Assembly (NCBI GenBank): GCA_016197345.1
Contig: JACPVY010000090.1
Coordinates: 1 to 5,987, forward strand
Source of the DNA: Burkholderiales bacterium
GTDB taxonomy: Bacteria; Pseudomonadota; Gammaproteobacteria; Burkholderiales; Burkholderiaceae_D
Length of the DNA: 5,987 nt
Direction of reading: 5' to 3'
Shown here: one piece after another, positions 5,583 to 5,987 of the stretch
How the letters are laid out: each line of letters opens with the position of its first letter
How positions within the stretch are numbered: the first letter of the stretch is position 1
Program-made: the position numbers and the translations under genes
Notes under the pieces: model-generated
Database searches by the model: none
Told to the model about the DNA's origin: nothing
The model's input: only the letters and a program-made list of their open reading frames with translations

Positions 5583-5987
5583 ATGAAATTATCCGTAAGC
5601 ATTGCCTGCTTGCTCGGCGCAAGTGTATTTGCCAGCGCAGTACCAGCGATGGGCGCCGAAGAATTGACCGGCACTTTAAAGAAAATCAAAGAAACCGGCA
5701 CCATTACGCTAGGCGTGCGCGATTCGTCGATTCCTTTCTCTTACCTTGACGACAAACAGTCTTATCAAGGTTATTCAGTCGATTTGTGCCAAAAAGTGGT
5801 GTTTGCTATTCAACGCTACCTCGACATGCCGACCTTGAAAACGAATTTAAATCCTGTCACCTCGGCTACCCGTATTCCATTGATGGCCAATGGCACGATT
5901 GATTTGGAATGCGGTTCAACCACCAATAATCTGGAACGTCAAAAACAAGTCGCTTTTGGCCCCACGATGTTTGTCACCGCAACCCGT
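5583..5987 (+). CDS. gltI: GltI-like periplasmic glutamate/aspartate ABC transporter binding protein (partial, runs off right edge)
   Basis: The first 135 codons are present and the frame is open to the window edge. A Sec signal peptide is evident (Lys2, hydrophobic core 4-20, probable cleavage after Ala25 in AMGA-EE). The mature part begins a family 3 solute-binding domain. GVRDSSIPFSY (44-54), QGYSVDLC (62-69), TSATRIPLMANGTID (93-107) and ECGSTTNNLERQKQ (109-122) closely match E. coli GltI, the glutamate/aspartate binding protein. Arg and Thr residues in these loops normally contact the substrate carboxylates and amine. The start is fixed by AGGAG (5573-5577) 5 nt upstream. Membrane and ATPase partners (GltJ, GltK, GltL) would be expected beyond the window. 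Control by sigma-54 is suggested by the promoter at 5277-5293. The family is certain; the exact amino acid specificity is inferred. Confidence 0.9.
   Translation, partial: MKLSVSIACLLGASVFASAVPAMGAEELTGTLKKIKETGTITLGVRDSSIPFSYLDDKQSYQGYSVDLCQKVVFAIQRYLDMPTLKTNLNPVTSATRIPLMANGTIDLECGSTTNNLERQKQVAFGPTMFVTATR

Overview
The window looks like ordinary chromosomal DNA from a proteobacterium, most likely a betaproteobacterium (Burkholderiales or Neisseriales type) of middling GC content. This rests on the protein families present: a YciA-type thioesterase, an Atm1-type ABC exporter, a Tat-exported PhoD and a GltI-type glutamate/aspartate binding protein. It also rests on the Gram-negative features of the regulatory signals. 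The genus cannot be fixed from the sequence alone. There are five protein genes, two of them cut by the window edges. I see no rRNA, tRNA, CRISPR array, transposase or phage gene.

Layout. The left half reads on the minus strand. At the left edge is the N-terminal part of a KAP-family P-loop NTPase (complement of 1-567), with a credible extended -10 promoter and a good ribosome binding site. A 449-bp gene-free stretch (568-1016) follows. It is filled with GTAGGGTGGG-bounded inverted repeats and a 42-bp tandem repeat, and resembles a REP- or MITE-like intergenic repeat cluster. Next is a two-gene minus-strand unit: an acyl-CoA thioesterase (complement of 2656-3165) followed 25 bp downstream by a Tat-exported PhoD-like metallophosphatase (complement of 1017-2630).

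The right half reads on the plus strand from a 219-bp divergent promoter region (3166-3384). A 612-residue Atm1-type ABC half-transporter (3385-5223) carries every nucleotide-binding motif and also the polar residues that bind glutathione in the structurally known bacterial Atm1. A 359-bp gap follows (5224-5582). Near its start is an almost perfect sigma-54 (-24/-12) promoter at 5277-5293. The gap ends at the start of a gltI-like periplasmic binding protein gene (5583 onward, cut by the right edge). A sigma-54 promoter fits nitrogen-controlled uptake of acidic amino acids, but it would leave an unusually long untranslated leader of roughly 280 nt.

The genes do not form one pathway. I found no clearly undescribed multi-gene system. 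The items most worth a second look are the repeat cluster, the sigma-54 promoter with its long leader, the KAP NTPase (a family that includes phage-exclusion proteins), and a strand-biased short word, CGCTACG.
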